The notes under the pieces are model-generated. The model was not told the DNA's origin. It saw only the letters and a list, made by a program, of their open reading frames with translations, and did no database searches. Positions 33,235-45,780 of a stretch of DNA of 64,000 nt are shown one piece after another (position 1 is the first letter of the stretch; the number at the start of each line of letters is the position of its first letter). Made by a program: the position numbers and the translations under genes. Source of the stretch: Dysidea avara (lineage: Eukaryota; Porifera; Demospongiae; Dictyoceratida; Dysideidae); NCBI RefSeq assembly GCF_963678975.1, contig NC_089275.1, positions 48,941,883 to 49,005,882 of the forward strand, given 5' to 3'.

Positions 33235-34428
33235 TTAGTCCCCCTGTGTTGTCTTGATCTTTGCTGCACGTACTAGTCCATCTTTCCCAGTCATCAGTTC
33301 TTCAACAATTGCTAACTTCCATGTGTTTCTTGGACTATCATCGTACACCAAAACAATGTCTCCTGGCTTGACTTGCTGGCTGTTGTTTCCAGTAGTTCTG
33401 TGATATTCTCTAAGGGAAGTTAGGTATTCAAATCTCCAACGTGCTTGAAACTGATTCCTGCAGTTGAGCTCTCTGGGTAACATCTGTCATACAACCATAG
33501 GTAGGATCATTCAAGTCCTGTTCATCCACTACTGTGTGGGACAATGATGTGACGCGGTGACCATGTAGAAGGTGTGCTGGTGTGAGTAGCTCGGCATCTT
33601 CTAGGTCTGAGGAAACATGTGTGAGAGGCCTGTCATTGAGGATGGCCTCTACCTCCACTACTAGTGTCTGCAACACAACTAAACTAATTCTTGATCTTCC
33701 CAGAACCTTCGTCAAGGACATCTTCGTTAAACCGATAAGATGTTCCCACCTTCCACCATACCAGGGGGGGGGGGGGGGGGGCGCTTTGGGATAAACTGCC
33801 ACTGTACTCCTTGCCTTCCCAGTGCCTCAGTAAGATGTTTTGATTGTAGAAGCCGCTGAAGTTCATCTGCAGCTGCCTGATAAGTAGTCGCATTATCTGA
33901 TACAATAATCTGTGGGAGTGACCTACGACTAGCAAATCTCCTGAATTCCAGAAGGAATGTGTCCACTGTTAAATCAGTAATGACCTCAAGGTGAATGGCA
34001 TGGCCTGTGGCACAAATAAACAAGCAAATGTACACTTTCTCCTCAGTGTGATTGTTGCATACGTAGAGAGCCCCAGTAAAATCAATGCCTGTAATGGTAA
34101 AGGGAATTGAAGCACAAGTGCAAATCAATGGTAGAGGTGGAGGATCTGGTATCTGGTACGGTTTTTTACTATGTTTACGGCAGATGACGCATTGGTGTAG
34201 TTGAGATCTGATCCGTTGTCTACCAGTAGGTATCCAAAACCTCTGTCTTGTTGCTGTTAACGTAGCATTGGTTCCAGCATGAAACAACCGTAGGTGTACA
34301 CTGTGAATGATCAGCGATGTCAGCGAATACTTGGGTGGAAGTAATAGTGGAAACTTAGCCATATCACTTAGGGGGGCATTGTGTATTCTTCCGCCGCAGC
34401 GTATTAGCTGGTCTGCATCCAAAAACAA
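33235..34428 (-). pseudogene. BEL/Pao integrase and C-terminal domain, frameshifted
   Basis: The N-terminal zinc-binding motif is visible as HSVHLRLFH...CVICRKH (HHCC). The core has an acidic residue in TGIDFTGAL and another in IVSDNATTY. The expected Glu motif lies just beyond a run of 18 G (33764-33781), where the frame changes, so the catalytic domain is split between frames. The C-terminal part (33235-33483; VKPGDIVLVYDD) is a DUF5641-like region in yet another frame. The enzyme would insert element cDNA into host DNA. This copy cannot encode it in one piece. Confidence 0.8.
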
Positions 34429-34751
34429 ACGTAGTTGGCGGACAAGTGGTAATCTGTTTGCAGACTTTGTATTACGATTAGTGATCTCGAGTAATCTCTT
34501 CTTGACACTGCCTCACCCAAATGATTAGAGTGTGGTGTTGCTCTGCTGGTGTTAGCGGTCCAGTTACCCATTCCTGCAATGGCTTCTTACAGTTGGTAAT
34601 GAATCTACACACATATGCAGTAACTGCCAAAAGTCTGGACAATCTGCTATAACTAGTTATGTCAATAATATTGTTGATGTGTATAGTACCTGAAGGTTGT
34701 TGGGTAGCTGATGGGGTAAAACTGGTTGTGGTGACGGCCAGTGCCTGCATT

Positions 34752-36600
34752 TCAATGGTTGGCGAGAAGCTCAGTGGGCCAATTGTCCTTGGATGGTAAC
34801 CATTGAGGTCCCTGCTTCCACAATGTAGATGACTTCAGTTGTGAAGAAGTAATGCCTCTGGTGAGAAGGTCTGCAGGGTTGTCCTGTGTTGGATAGTATT
34901 GCCAGTGATCTGGTCTTGAGAGGTTGAGGATCTCGGTGACACCATGAGTGACAAAGGTGCCAGTGCGTTTCTCTCCCTTAATCCAATGAAGAGTAATCTG
35001 GCTATCTGACCAGAAATGAGTGAGCAAAGTGAGAGGACGTAGAGCTTGAACAATGAAGTCACATAGTCTTGCTGCTGTGAGTGCACCCATCAGTTCGAGC
35101 TTCGGCAAGGTCAGTGGTTTGAGGGGTGCTACTCTGGACTTTGCCATAACAAAGGATGTATTGTTGCCACTACAAAGGAAGGCTACGGCACCATAAGCTG
35201 TGAGACTCGCATCAGCAAATATGTGTAACGTGTCAGGTTGTTCTGAAGCACTGACTATAGGGAAGTACTGTCTTGAAATCTGTAGACACCTGGCCTCTTG
35301 GATGTTCTCTGCTATACTGAGCCATTGTTGTTGGTCCTCATTAGATAACAGTTCATCCCAGTCTAGGTTACGTTGCCATAGTGACTGCATGAAGATCTTC
35401 GCCTTGACGGACACTGGAGAAAGTAGTCCCAGGGGGTCAAATACCTTGGATGATTCCTTCAAGACCTCTCTCTTGGTGATCAGTGAGGTGATACTGGGGA
35501 TGGAAGACTTAGATGTAAGTGACAATTTATCTGCCTTTGTGTTCCATTGTAGCCCTAAAACGTTGACTGGATTGTTGATATCTGAAATCTTGTCTCTGCT
35601 TGCTTGGTCCATAAGTTGAGAACTATTGGAGGCCCAACTTCTAAGGTTGAAGTGGGCACCATTCATTATGGAACGAGCCTCATTGTAATAACTGATAGCT
35701 TCAGATTCTGATGGACACCCAGATACTACATTGTCTACGTACAAGTGTAATGATGTAGCTATGTAGTGATGTAATAGATATATAAATACTATTAGTATTG
35801 TATGATGATCAACACCTCTTTTGTAAATAGCCACACATGCACATGTAAAAGTAGGTCACATGCTTTTGTCAGTCAGTTGAGTTGTGAGTTATTGGTATCA
35901 GCAACAATTGTTACACAAGTTTGCAAGCATGCTCTGTGCAGTTGGTGAATTGTATTGAGCTAGATGACAGTGTAAGGCAGTATTCAGCATAAAGGGGGAA
36001 CACACAGCACCAAACAAGACGACTCTAAATCTGTAAGTAGCAAACTCACTGTCTGGATCCTGTAGGTCACTTAACCAGAGGAATCTGGTGTAGTCCCTAT
36101 CATCTTCACGAAGTTGTATGTGCAGAAAAGCCTTCTCGATGTCTGTACAGATTCCAACAGGGTGTAGCCTAAATCTTAAAATGATACAGCACAGATCATT
36201 GAGTTGGGGTTGGCCTGTTAGTAAACAATTGTTCAGACTTGGTTGGTTCTTTGCTTGATGGGAACTACAGTCATACACGATGCGTACTGGGGTTGTAGGT
36301 GAGTCCTTATGGACAGCATGATGTGGAATGTAATGGCATCTTGTGGTACTAACTGGATCTTGCACTTGCTCAATGAAACCACGGTGTTCCTGATCCACCA
36401 AGATGTCACTGTACTTGGTGAGCAATGTAGGATTCAGTGCCAGTTTGCGAGCCAATGATCTGGTACGATGAGCACAGAAAAGTTCGTTGGTAGAGGAGGA
36501 TGACTGTCCTTCCATGGAAAATGGGCACAACAGGAACCATTACTTAAGCATTCGACACTCTGCATGATATAGGAGTCAAGAAAACTGTTTGTTGACTCAT
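34752..36600 (-). pseudogene. BEL/Pao reverse transcriptase and RNase H, interrupted
   Basis: Two open blocks are seen. The upstream one (36530-35898) includes IVYDCSSHQAKNQPSLN and GICTDIEKAFLHIQL. The downstream one (35834-34752) includes LYVDNVVSG, KVFDPLGLLSPV, IFADASLTAYGAVAFL and FWSDSQITLHWI, as in the A17/RNase H region of Pao elements. About 130 bp of unrelated sequence with stops separates them, just before the active-site YVDN motif. The variant YVDN in place of YVDD is known in this superfamily. Two upstream frames (36938-36434) continue the protease-to-RT linker, so further frameshifts exist. Confidence 0.85.
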
Positions 36601-37060
36601 CCTTGGATATGATTCCCACTGACTCCACATCCCAGAACTGTTCTAAATCAGGAGTTGGAGCCGGCTGGGCTGCTACATGAAACATGTTTGTGACCATCTT
36701 TCCTTGAGTGGGTGTATCTAGTGGACCTGAGAGTAAGTAACCAAGTTTTGATCCTACGGCAGTTGGACCATTGCCTCTGATCACATGGTCCTCTACTATC
36801 TTCCAATACTGATCTGCTCCATTCAGCAGGGTAATGGAGAACTGCTCTGCTGAAGAAAGTGGATGAGCCAGACGTAGTCCATTCAGATAGGGAGGTTAGT
36901 GATTGACCTCTGATCCACTGTATGTATCGGTGCAGCAATGGTTGGTACGATCAAAACAGTTAGCGGTATCAAATTGCCAGAAATAGTGTGAAGATTGATT
37001 GTGGCTACATCAAACTTGTCAGTATGACTAGTACCAGTGCCAAAGGTTGAGAGTGACAGT

Positions 37061-38963
37061 TCAATAGTACTGTATCATGTGGCTGCACTTGAACACAGTC
37101 TGCAAGTCCCTTGGCCAGGAAGGAACGTTGCGATCCCTCATCAAAAGAATGTTTGATTCCACATAGGTGCCACCAGCTGAAATAGTGGCTACTGCAGTCT
37201 TCAGTAGACAGGTCTGGTAACTCGCCAAGTGGAGTGAAGCTGTTGTCACTGGTTGGGAGACCACTGTACTTAAAGAGCCTTCCTGGGTGACTGGGGTTGT
37301 CTTTGCATTTTCCTCTTTCTTAGAAGAGGTGGCTTCACTACAAAGGCTGGCATGGTGTTTGCGATGGCACTTACAGCAGCGATGTTTTGATGAGCAGGTG
37401 TTGACCTTATGTTTTCCCAGACAATTGAAACAAAGTTGGTTCTTTCTAACAATCTCTAATCTTCGTTGGTGGTCAGTTGTGGTACACTGATTAGCTGAAT
37501 GGGATTCCTTACAAAACACACAAGATTGTGGTCCCTTGTCATGGAGTTTGTGATTTCCAGGTGGTTTGGAGTTCACCGTAAATGCAGCTGTAAATGGGGA
37601 TCTGTACGAGTTATTACTACCAGTTTCTAGGATTTCAATTTCTCTGAGGATAGCCGACATCAGTTGTGAGAACTCCCACTCTGCACTTGGGGAATATCTT
37701 GCCAGGTTCTGTTTGATATCCTTGGGTAGCTTGCCAAGAATAATCGGCACTAACAAGTCACCATAGGTCTGATCGGATTTCCCAAGGGAGGATAAACCAC
37801 GAGAATGACTCTCAATTGTGTTGTGGAATTTTCTCAAACTAGCTAGATTGTTTTTTGTGGTCAGTACCTCTAACAAAGCTTGCATGTGGGCAGCAACTAA
37901 CTTATGGGTTTGCCCAAATCGGTCTTGCAGTAAGGTGACTGCATGAAGGTAGTTGTGATCACTGAGTGGAATTCCGTCAATTGTTCGTGCAGCATCCTCC
38001 TGAAGTTGAGCCTTCAAATAGTTAAACTTTTGTACCCCACTGAGTGTAGGATTCAAGTGAATTGCAGCCTGAAATGAATCCCAGAAGGTTAACCAGGTGA
38101 GGGGGTTTCCAGAAAACGTTGGTAAGGTCAACTTTGGTAATCTGCTTGTGGCAAACTGATTGTGATCTGCGGTTCTAGTACCCAATAATGATGGAGAAGT
38201 TACTGCAGGTATTCTTGCAAGGCTCGGTGAACTGCTGACCCCCAAGATTCAGGCTTGATAATTGTGGGAACAGTATAGAGGTATCTGTAGAAGCTGGTAT
38301 CAATGGAGGAGGTCCCAAGCTGTGTAAATAGGTCACTAATGGATGAGAAATTGATGAGACTGAAAGTGGGGCCGACTCAAGCAATGTGGTTGTGAGTGAT
38401 GATGTACTAGGAACAACTGGTTCAAATGTTGTTGAAGTGATTGGAGCAGTGTTATGAACTGCTACAGCACTAGCACAAACTGCAGGTGTGTCACTGGGGG
38501 TTGTGTTAATTGATTGTGGTGTGCTTGTTGTGGTACTCGCATTCTCTTGGGAGGCTTCTGGGGTTACATCTTCCCCTGATTCGTGTTCTGATACGACTGG
38601 AGTAGTGTTAACACGAGGTTGTCTCGATAGTGTCTCCACTCGTTGGTTCAGCTCATTGATCTTCTCCAAAATCACGTCTTGTAGTTCCTCTGAGTCTAGG
38701 ATAGCTGTTTCTAGTTCATCAGCATCCTGTGTGAGTTCAATGATCCGTTGGTCAATGGCAGCGATTTGCTCTTTCTTCTTCTCCAGCTGAGTCATGGCGG
38801 TCTTCAGATAGGTCAGGGCCAGTTCATCAATATCGTTGGCTAGTGTCTCTTCTACTTTGTTCAGAATTCTAGTCACGTGCGAGCGGTATGCTTTCTGTGA
38901 GGTGCGTAGGCGAGCCGATTCTTCCATCGTGGCAGTCAATCCACTGAAAAATACAAACAGCAA
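37061..38963 (-). pseudogene. BEL/Pao gag with zinc knuckles and start of protease, frameshifted
   Basis: The first block (38963-38175) has a coiled-coil-like N-terminal region rich in Glu/Lys/Leu, then a Ser/Thr-rich linker. The second block (38245-37061, another frame) has the capsid-like region KLTLPTFSGNPLTWLTFWDS and three Cys/His clusters: CVFCKESHSANQC, CFNCLGKHKVNTC and CCKCHRKHHASLC. A protease-like end, TYVESNILL, breaks at a frameshift near 37145. The overlap of frames near 38200 is a frameshift, since BEL elements normally use one ORF. Confidence 0.85.
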
Positions 38964-39594
38964 ACAATTGTCTTAGTTACGCGGGTGCTTGCCTCTCTGG
39001 GTACCGTTAGTAGAAAGTCCAATGCCACGGTACCACAGCGTTTGCGTCTCAGTTTACAAATGTTGCTGAATGGGGTAACTCCTTCGCAGCACCAGTAATG
39101 GGATAACTCCTTCACAGCACCAGTATTATGAGGGGTGGCCCAATAGTATATACAGGTTCCGGGTTAATCTCAGGAAGGATCGTCTCGTCTCAGACGGATA
39201 CATCGGACCGCAAGGAACACACTACAACTCCATCTTATTGTATAGTAAACACATGCTAGCAATTACCTCATACATTCTAAATAAGGCCTATCTTACTAAT
39301 AATATTACATTACGTTACGCTATATACAGTCAGTCCATGACAAATACATTTGTGTGGGTGAGCGGGTGAAAAGCCCTAAATGTTGGTGAGTTGGAAGGTC
39401 TGTTAATACCGGCCTGTAGTCTGTAAATACAGGGAGCCAGAACATGTAACAAAACACATGAAGAATGCAGAAAAAAATCCCACACCCAGTGGTGATTTGA
39501 TCCCCTGCAACATGCAGTCTAGGCACACACCTAACGATCCACAACATGTGTACAGCTGGGATCTTGGATATTATGGCTTCTGCTATGTTTTCAG

Positions 39595-39985
39595 TGGAGC
39601 ATGGACACAAAGGAGGACACTGGTAAGTCCATGAAGGATGCATTGTGCGTACTGCGGTATGCCAAAAGGCACCTTTCAGGCTGAAGCGACATCGAACAGT
39701 GAAAAAATCAAGCCCATAGCCTTAGCCATTATCGAGTTATGCTTGTCTGAAGGCATCAGGCAGTCAGTATAAAATTCCATTGAATAAAAAAAATTTAAAT
39801 CCGTAGCAACTTGTTGAAAGCGTTTCGGGTCGATCTGAAAGCTTGTTTGGGCTTAGTTTTACCTAACCAATGCTGCCTCATCGTCATCTGGGAAAATTGA
39901 GGCTGTTTTTCTGGTGATGTTATTTTGTGGGCCACGCCTACTCCTTTGTGGTCCCTACTATACACTACTATTGTAGTGTATGATA
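39595..39985 (+). repeat. dispersed repeat R1, copy 1
   Basis: R1 is marked by GACACAAAGGAGGACA, a conserved GTAAGTCC, GCCAAAAGGCACCT, GAAGGCATCAG and TGGGCCACGCCTACTCC. Copies in either direction are at 40255-40690, 45365-45780, 48410-49440, 53720-54370, 56215-57430, 57900-58320 and 63440-64000. Ends and class are unknown. Confidence 0.6.
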
Positions 39986-40084
39986 TTTTACATGAAAATT
40001 TTTATCACAATTTTTTTCGTTTGTATGAAAATAAAGCGAACTACGGTACTATGGGGTGTACATTAATTTTAGTCTCTCTATAAT

Positions 40085-40230
40085 CATTAAATATGATCCC
40101 TTGATATCATGTGATCCCTTGATGTAATGTGATCCCTTGATATCATGTGATCCTTTGATGTAATGTGATCCCTTGACGTAATGTGATGCCTTGATGTAAT
40201 GTGATCCCTTGATGTCATGTAATCCCTTAA
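40085..40230. repeat. 18-bp minisatellite, about 8 units
   Basis: The unit is approximately TGATCCCTTGATGTAATG, with TATCATG/TGTAATG alternation. It lies between a plus-oriented and a minus-oriented R1 copy. Confidence 0.8.
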
Positions 40231-40254
40231 AATACATACAAGGGGGGGAGGGAA

Positions 40255-40690
40255 CTCCTATGCTTCACATCCTAAATGTTCTCCTCACATCCCATTCATC
40301 TTTGCTGACAGCAAAAGTGTTGATTTGGTGGTAACACGTGGTGGCTTCCCTTCGTAACGAAAATCATCCGTATTTTTCATAGTGGCTACTTCGATTGCAG
40401 AGGTGTTTTTAGAACAGTATTTGATTCGTACTGCTGTGTAACGGGTTGAACATAGCCAACAACGAAGCATAATGGATACCTCACTATTCAGATGATAATT
40501 TATATAACTGGGGTGCGCGGCACTAACCCTTTCAGTATGCGTGGGTTGCAGAGATGCTTTTCAAACAGTTCTTGATTCATACTGCTGTGTAACGGGTTGA
40601 ACATAGCTGACAATGAAGCGTAATGGATACTTCACTTTTCAGACGACATAGCTGGGGTGCATGGCGCCATTTCAAATGCAGTATGTGTCA
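40255..40690 (-). repeat. dispersed repeat R1, copy 2, internally duplicated
   Basis: The block GCTGTGTAACGGGTTGAACATAGC occurs twice (about 40433 and 40587), each time followed by a GAAGC(A/G)TAATGGATAC segment. Confidence 0.6.
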
Positions 40691-40734
40691 CCAATCATAA
40701 TATTATTTACAAAAAAGTTAACAAACAAGTATTT

Positions 40735-41035
40735 CAAAAAATTTTGGAATTTATAACTAGAGTAGGGACCATAGCACATTGATATTTTAAAGTACTGAAA
40801 TAAAAAGTACTGAAACAAGCTGGAGTAGTGCATGATGTTAAATCACAGTAAAACAATAAGAAGTGTTATATCCCTACTGTGCATTTCCATTATGGTATCT
40901 TGGAGCACAGTAGGGATATAACACTTCTTATTGTTTTACTGTGATTTAACGTTGTGCACTACTCCAGCTTGTTTCAGTACTTTTTATCGATGTGCTATGG
41001 TCTCTACTCTAGTTATAAATTCCAAATTTTTTGAA
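40735..41035. mobile_element. long hairpin MITE H2, copy 1
   Basis: The arms match over most of their length: CTAGAGTAGGGACCATAGC, CAAGCTGGAGTAGTGCAT, AAAACAATAAGAAGTGTTAT and their complements, meeting near TGCATTTCCATTATGG. Copies are at about 53440-53725 and 57470-57720. All three adjoin an R1 copy. Confidence 0.75.
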
Positions 41036-41439
41036 ATACTTGTTTTCATATGATTTACGTGAATGACTGTTCTATTAAAGTAGTTGAATCTTGTGTAAGA
41101 AATTTTCGTACAAGATTTGCATATGAAAATTATTTTACAACAAAAAAAAGAAGAAGCAAATTACGGTATATTTAATTAAGTAGGGATCCAAGCGACAAAA
41201 GTAGTGAAACAAGAGATGAATGATGGTACTACAGCTCTGTGAGAAAATCCTTACATTTGCATGTTATAGCAATTATGCCAAAGTAGGGATTTCCCACTGA
41301 GCTACTAAGCAAACTATTAGATGTAATTATTATTAATTTAAATGGATCCAAGCAATTAAAAGGTAGTGACACAAGAGAGCTAGCATACAACTGTACATGT
41401 GTGACTGTTCAGTTAGAATATCATACATGACTGTGTATT

Positions 41440-41950
41440 AGGGTGCGGTGTATGTTGAGTTAGCTTTTCGCCTACCAAGGGGTGAGGTCATCATGATCGA
41501 GTGATTAGATTGTTAAAAGGTGTGGTCTCCACTCTTGATTGTTAATAATCAGCCAAGGTTGTTAATGGACATGATCTTGAACCTGTTGTGAAGTTACAGG
41601 TATCTACTGGCTGTCCAGTACATGTATATACTCCTAATAGTAGTGTAAGTACTTTTAATAATTTTGAGGTGTCTAAATATGCTGAAAGTTTTATTATGGA
41701 AAGTTAATGTCTTGATATGATGTTGTTGTATGAAGAAGATGACCAGCCTGATTGAAGATAAAAGGAAAGACAAGGCACAGAGGGCACACATATCCCACTG
41801 TTAAGATCGTAAAACGGTGCCTGTGCATTCTTCGTTTAGCCTCTAGCCTTGCGACTGTGATTAGGCTGGCTGGCTGGCTGGCTGGCTGGCCCCGACCGAC
41901 CAACCAAAATTCCAGTTATGGTGATTTTAAAAAAAATTCTAGAACCCAAC
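41440..41950 (+). repeat. dispersed repeat R2, plus-oriented copy
   Basis: It shares GGTCATCATGATCGAGT, CAGCCTGATTGAAGATAAA and CCTTGCGACTGTG with 51600-52020. Minus-oriented relatives are at about 20935, 24810 and 44330. A (GGCT)n microsatellite is at 41866-41890. The class is unknown. Confidence 0.5.
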
Positions 41951-42498
41951 TGCATGTAATTGTTTTCTTATTAATTTTGATGTTAGATGGACTAATATTA
42001 TTCCATAAAGGTGATTATCGTTGTTACATAAGATGTCTCTAGGATGATTTTTAAGTGCAGCCTGTAAGGAGGTGCCTGTCACTTTAGGGGTGATCCCTAC
42101 TTCAGCAGTACTACCATACTGTTTGATACATACGGTGTCCTTTATCCAGAGGGTCCTTTATGTGAGGATGTTCCACTCTATTGTCTTGTGGAGCCATTTT
42201 ATTTGGTGAATCCCTTCCCATATAATCCTATGTTCACCAGATACTGAGAGTTACAAGTGTGGAAGTGTTAAAGCATCACAGTGTTATAATGGAGCTTGTG
42301 GTAGACATGAGGTGAGTTTTAACGATGATTCCTCATCCAAGAGATGAGGTTTTATAATAGCCTGTGGTTTAATATTAAAGCTGGAAATGATTATATCCCA
42401 TAACAACTTTAATTGCCTGATTGGGATGCATAGCAGCAAAAACCCGACTTGTTTACACAATTTCGATTTTTGTTTGATTTACTCGACATTATTTGCAG
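41951..42498. other. 5' flank of the downstream importin-9 exons
   Basis: No repeat termini are recognised. A stretch ending at a gtgag donor near 42312 (RVTSVEVLKHHSVIMELV) could be a diverged upstream importin-9 exon. The similarity is weak and I do not call it. Confidence 0.25.
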
Positions 42499-44132
42499 TG
42501 TCCAAGGAATGGATCACCAAAGTTTCAGTCTTCTGAGGTGAGTAGTTTTGGCTAGACAGTAGGAAGAACAAGATAATCCATTTGTACAGCAATTATGTAT
42601 ACTACTGAAAATAAACTACAAGTGCTTACATTTGCAGCCATAACTTCTGTAAGCATTAGTCTACAGCGTTGCAATTTGGCTTAAATTTTTCACCATGGAT
42701 TAGCACATCAGCCAAGGTACAGTGTTAGCCCTGTAGGCACTCACACATATGGGTATAAGGTGATGTAGTAGAAGAAATGATAACAATTTTGTTTACGTTT
42801 ACCGCATTGTAAACAAAATGCATGTGACACACATACCATTTGAGTTACAGAAACAAAACAAAGATTTTCAAACTCTCCATTAGCAGGTGAATAAGATGGT
42901 GTATAGTTTAATCAATTTGAGTCTTCCTTCTTCGAGTAATGGTCCAATAAAAACTTGCATTTTTTTCTTTGTAGGATGTGTAATTTTATGAATTATTTTT
43001 AAGTTTCATTTTTCTGCTTGTGTGAACAAGTTGGGATTTTGCCAAGACAATCACATATGCCTGTATGAAATACTAAGAATTTGGTTTAGAATTATGACAC
43101 TGTTCAATATTAACATTCTATACATTACTTACAGTTTATCCACCTTCATACTGTATAGAGAGGGTGCAAGTCAATGAATTAATCTATGTGACAACTTTTG
43201 TGTGTTTGTAGTGATAGTGCTGTTACCATGGTAATACCCCTATAGTTGACCTGTGTACTAAAACAATCTGTGGTGCAGCACTGGTATAAAGTGTCTAATA
43301 AACTCCAGCAGCAGAAGCCATACCTGTAGTAAGAATAACATCCTGTACAGGCTGTGATGTGGGAGGGGTATGGCAAGCCAAGTTTTGTGTAACCTCTGTA
43401 GACCACTTCCCTTTCATATTGAGTGGGGAGAACTCTTCTCACCCAAACACAGAAAACCATCCTGACCACACAAAACATACATTTCATGTTGGTAAATACA
43501 TGATCATTGTAAAGTATTGATGGAAAGGAGAGTAATGGCCGGACACAGTAGTTATCGTGGTTATGTTGTAGTGTCATATTGGACTGTATACATTTATCAC
43601 ATAATTTCTGTTCATTGTTTACTAACACAACAACATCACATGATGTAGTACACAGTGTAGCCTAAAAAATACTACATGTGTGCACTAAACTGTAGCCTAA
43701 GCCATACTAAACTAACACTATATACCTCTAGTCCATTACCTCTCATGATAATCAGTCCTTATGTCTCTAAGGAAGTTTAGAAGGTATGTATAAACATTCA
43801 TCCAATAAGGTCTATCTCCATGATTACCTTGTCCAGAGGAGGTAGGACATGTGTGCACACTGCGTACTATAATTGCTTAATTATTATTTGAATTTCATGT
43901 GTAGCTCTTCATAGCTTAGAATTATTTACTGAGTCTTCCTCTGTGAATTGTGTACACTTATTTGTTTCACAGGTGAAAGCACTAACATGTCAACTACTAC
44001 CTCAGGGGTTAGGTGATGAACAAAGTCATGTCAGTAACAATGGTAAGTAATTGTGTGTAATTATTATTGTTGTCATGGTAGTACTAACGAGTATCCATGG
44101 CAACAGTAGCATTATGTTGTTGGTCTCCTTAG

Positions 44133-44200
44133 CAACATTAGATATGTCTGTTGTGAGGTGAACGGTTTGATGGAGTCAGCTCAAATGGCGGACTCTGATG
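44133..44200 (+). pseudogene. stray third copy of an importin-9 exon
   Basis: This 68-nt exon (EVNGLMESAQMADSDG) and its upstream 42-nt intron match 46974-47041 and 52995-53062 but lie in the wrong place, before the IRTRSR exon. The preceding exon is cut to its last few bases. Confidence 0.65.
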
Positions 44201-44954
44201 GTCTGCGTGTGTGTGGGTATGTGCGCATGTGCCTGTGCCAACTGTCACAGTTCCTTGCCCGACCATCACCAACTTTTGTCCAACCATCATATAAGTAGTA
44301 GCTAGCTCAACACTATTTATTCATTGCACTCACCAAAACTTGAAATTTGGTCTGCCTGACTCACTCACTCACTCACTGCCTGACCACAAGGGCAAGCCTA
44401 GAGCCAAACAAAATAGCACGTGGCCACTATTTTACACCACAATAGCAAACTCACCAGTGGGATGTGCCTTTTGGGGTTCTGATGAGTGTAGGCCCTCTAA
44501 GCCTTGTTGTTTCGTTAATCTTCATTCAAGCTGCTTGTCTTCTTCATCCAACGAAACCATATCAAGGTATTAATTTTCTGTATCAATCCTTTCTTTCAGC
44601 AGCATATTTTAGATGTCACTGAATGTGAACTGGGACCTTGAGAGTTTGTGGAAAAATTTGCATGAAACTGATACGTAGATGCACAGAAAAGATGCAGTAT
44701 ACACAATATTGTTGATCACATGATGATCACATGATGATGGTTTACTACCAGGTGTATAGTATTCGTACAAGGAGCAGGGCTATCGCCATCTTTACAACTT
44801 GTGCTGAACTGATCTATACTATGAGTGATGTGTTCCCAGTAAGTGTGTATATGTAATATTTGTAACACGGACATGATGGTGTTGTCTGTATGTACATATG
44901 TACATATGTATGTATGCCTGACAGCCCGAGGGCTGAGGGCATACATATCATAAG

Positions 44955-45135
44955 GGTCAAAGGATAAAAAAAGTAGTGAAACAAGTTAGGTTGCCTTACC
45001 TGCAGACATACTAGTAGACATTTTATCCCTAGTCTAGTCTATATACATGAACTGAAGTAGGGATTATATGTCCACTAGTATGTCTGCAGGCATAGACAGC
45101 CTCTCTTGTTTCACTACTGTTTTTCTTTTGATTAG
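44955..45135. mobile_element. hairpin MITE in a beta-copy intron
   Basis: AAAAAGTAGTGAAACAAG...CTGCAGACATACTAGTAGAC pairs with GTCCACTAGTATGTCTGCAG...CTTGTTTCACTACTGTTTTT. Partial relatives are at 50215-50310 and 53165-53215. Confidence 0.65.
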
Positions 45136-45364
45136 CTTAAACTATAACCTAGTGATGACTGATGAACCTACACATACTGCTTTTAAAAAAGAATTTCATC
45201 AAGCACGTCAAAAAATTAATTGTGCATCTGAACATGTACCCCAACAATCAATTATTGATAAGTGAAGTGGTCATTACATTTCATTTTTGGCAGTGTTCCA
45301 CCTGTTACACAACATTACAAATGAAGAACACTATGAGAAGTGTCTCTACAATGGAAAATATGGG

Positions 45365-45780
45365 CATTTAGCATGATAGCTAGTCGATACAGACAGGAAG
45401 CCATATCACACTATCATAAATCGATACCTTCCAAAAGACCTGGAACACAAAGGAGGACAAAGGTAAGTCCGTGGTGTGTGTATTGTACGGGCTGAGGTTG
45501 AAAAAATGGATGTCTCAGGGCAAGCAACATCGAATAGTGAAGAAATCAAGTTTGTTTCCTTATCCTTTGTGGAGTATGTTTGACTGGAGGAGTCAGTTAG
45601 TCAGGCAGGCCATCAGTTAGTAGAAAATTCAGTTGAATTTTTTAAATAAAATTTATAGAAACTAGTTTTTTAGTTGGTCTGAAGACATTTTTAGGCTTGG
45701 TCATGCCTAACCATTACTGTCAAGCTGTCGTGAAGGAAAGTGCAAGATAGCCCTATCCTCAATGATCCCTAATGTATGCT
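45365..45780 (+). repeat. dispersed repeat R1, copy 3, in a beta-copy intron
   Basis: It retains GGACACAAAGGAGGACAAAG followed by GTAAGTCC. The same intron in copy gamma (52611-52722) is only 112 nt and lacks this repeat, so it inserted after the duplication or was lost from gamma. Confidence 0.6.

Larger units (their letters stand above)
32825..39342 (-). mobile_element. BEL/Pao LTR retrotransposon, both LTRs, decayed ORFs
   Basis: The LTRs are at 39124-39342 (5' in element sense) and 32825-33044 (3'), each about 220 bp. They begin TGTCATGGACTGAC and end CCTCATAATA on the minus strand. The 5-bp TSD AATAC is at 32820-32824 and 39343-39347. The order gag, protease/RT/RNase H, integrase with the C-terminal DUF5641-type region and no env is that of BEL/Pao. 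The LTRs differ at several positions and the ORFs are interrupted, so this copy is old and inactive by itself. A tandem CTCCTTCRCAGCACCAGTA repeat lies between the 5' LTR and gag (39070-39123), where the primer-binding site is expected. Confidence 0.9.

Noticed and set aside
40085-40230. CRISPR-like regular repeats
   Set aside because: The units are contiguous 18-mers without spacers, and the genome is eukaryotic.
40049-40237. Repetitive ORF of HYIKGSHDIK-type units
   Set aside because: It is the translation of the 18-bp minisatellite and not a gene.
42245-42312. Possible upstream importin-9 exon (RVTSVEVLKHHSVIMELV)
   Set aside because: Only a few positions fit the family and the exon that should follow it is not found; too weak to call.
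43179-43628. 149-residue minus-strand ORF, Cys-rich
   Set aside because: It lies in an intron of importin copy beta, has no recognisable motif order, and its composition looks like chance translation of AT-rich DNA.
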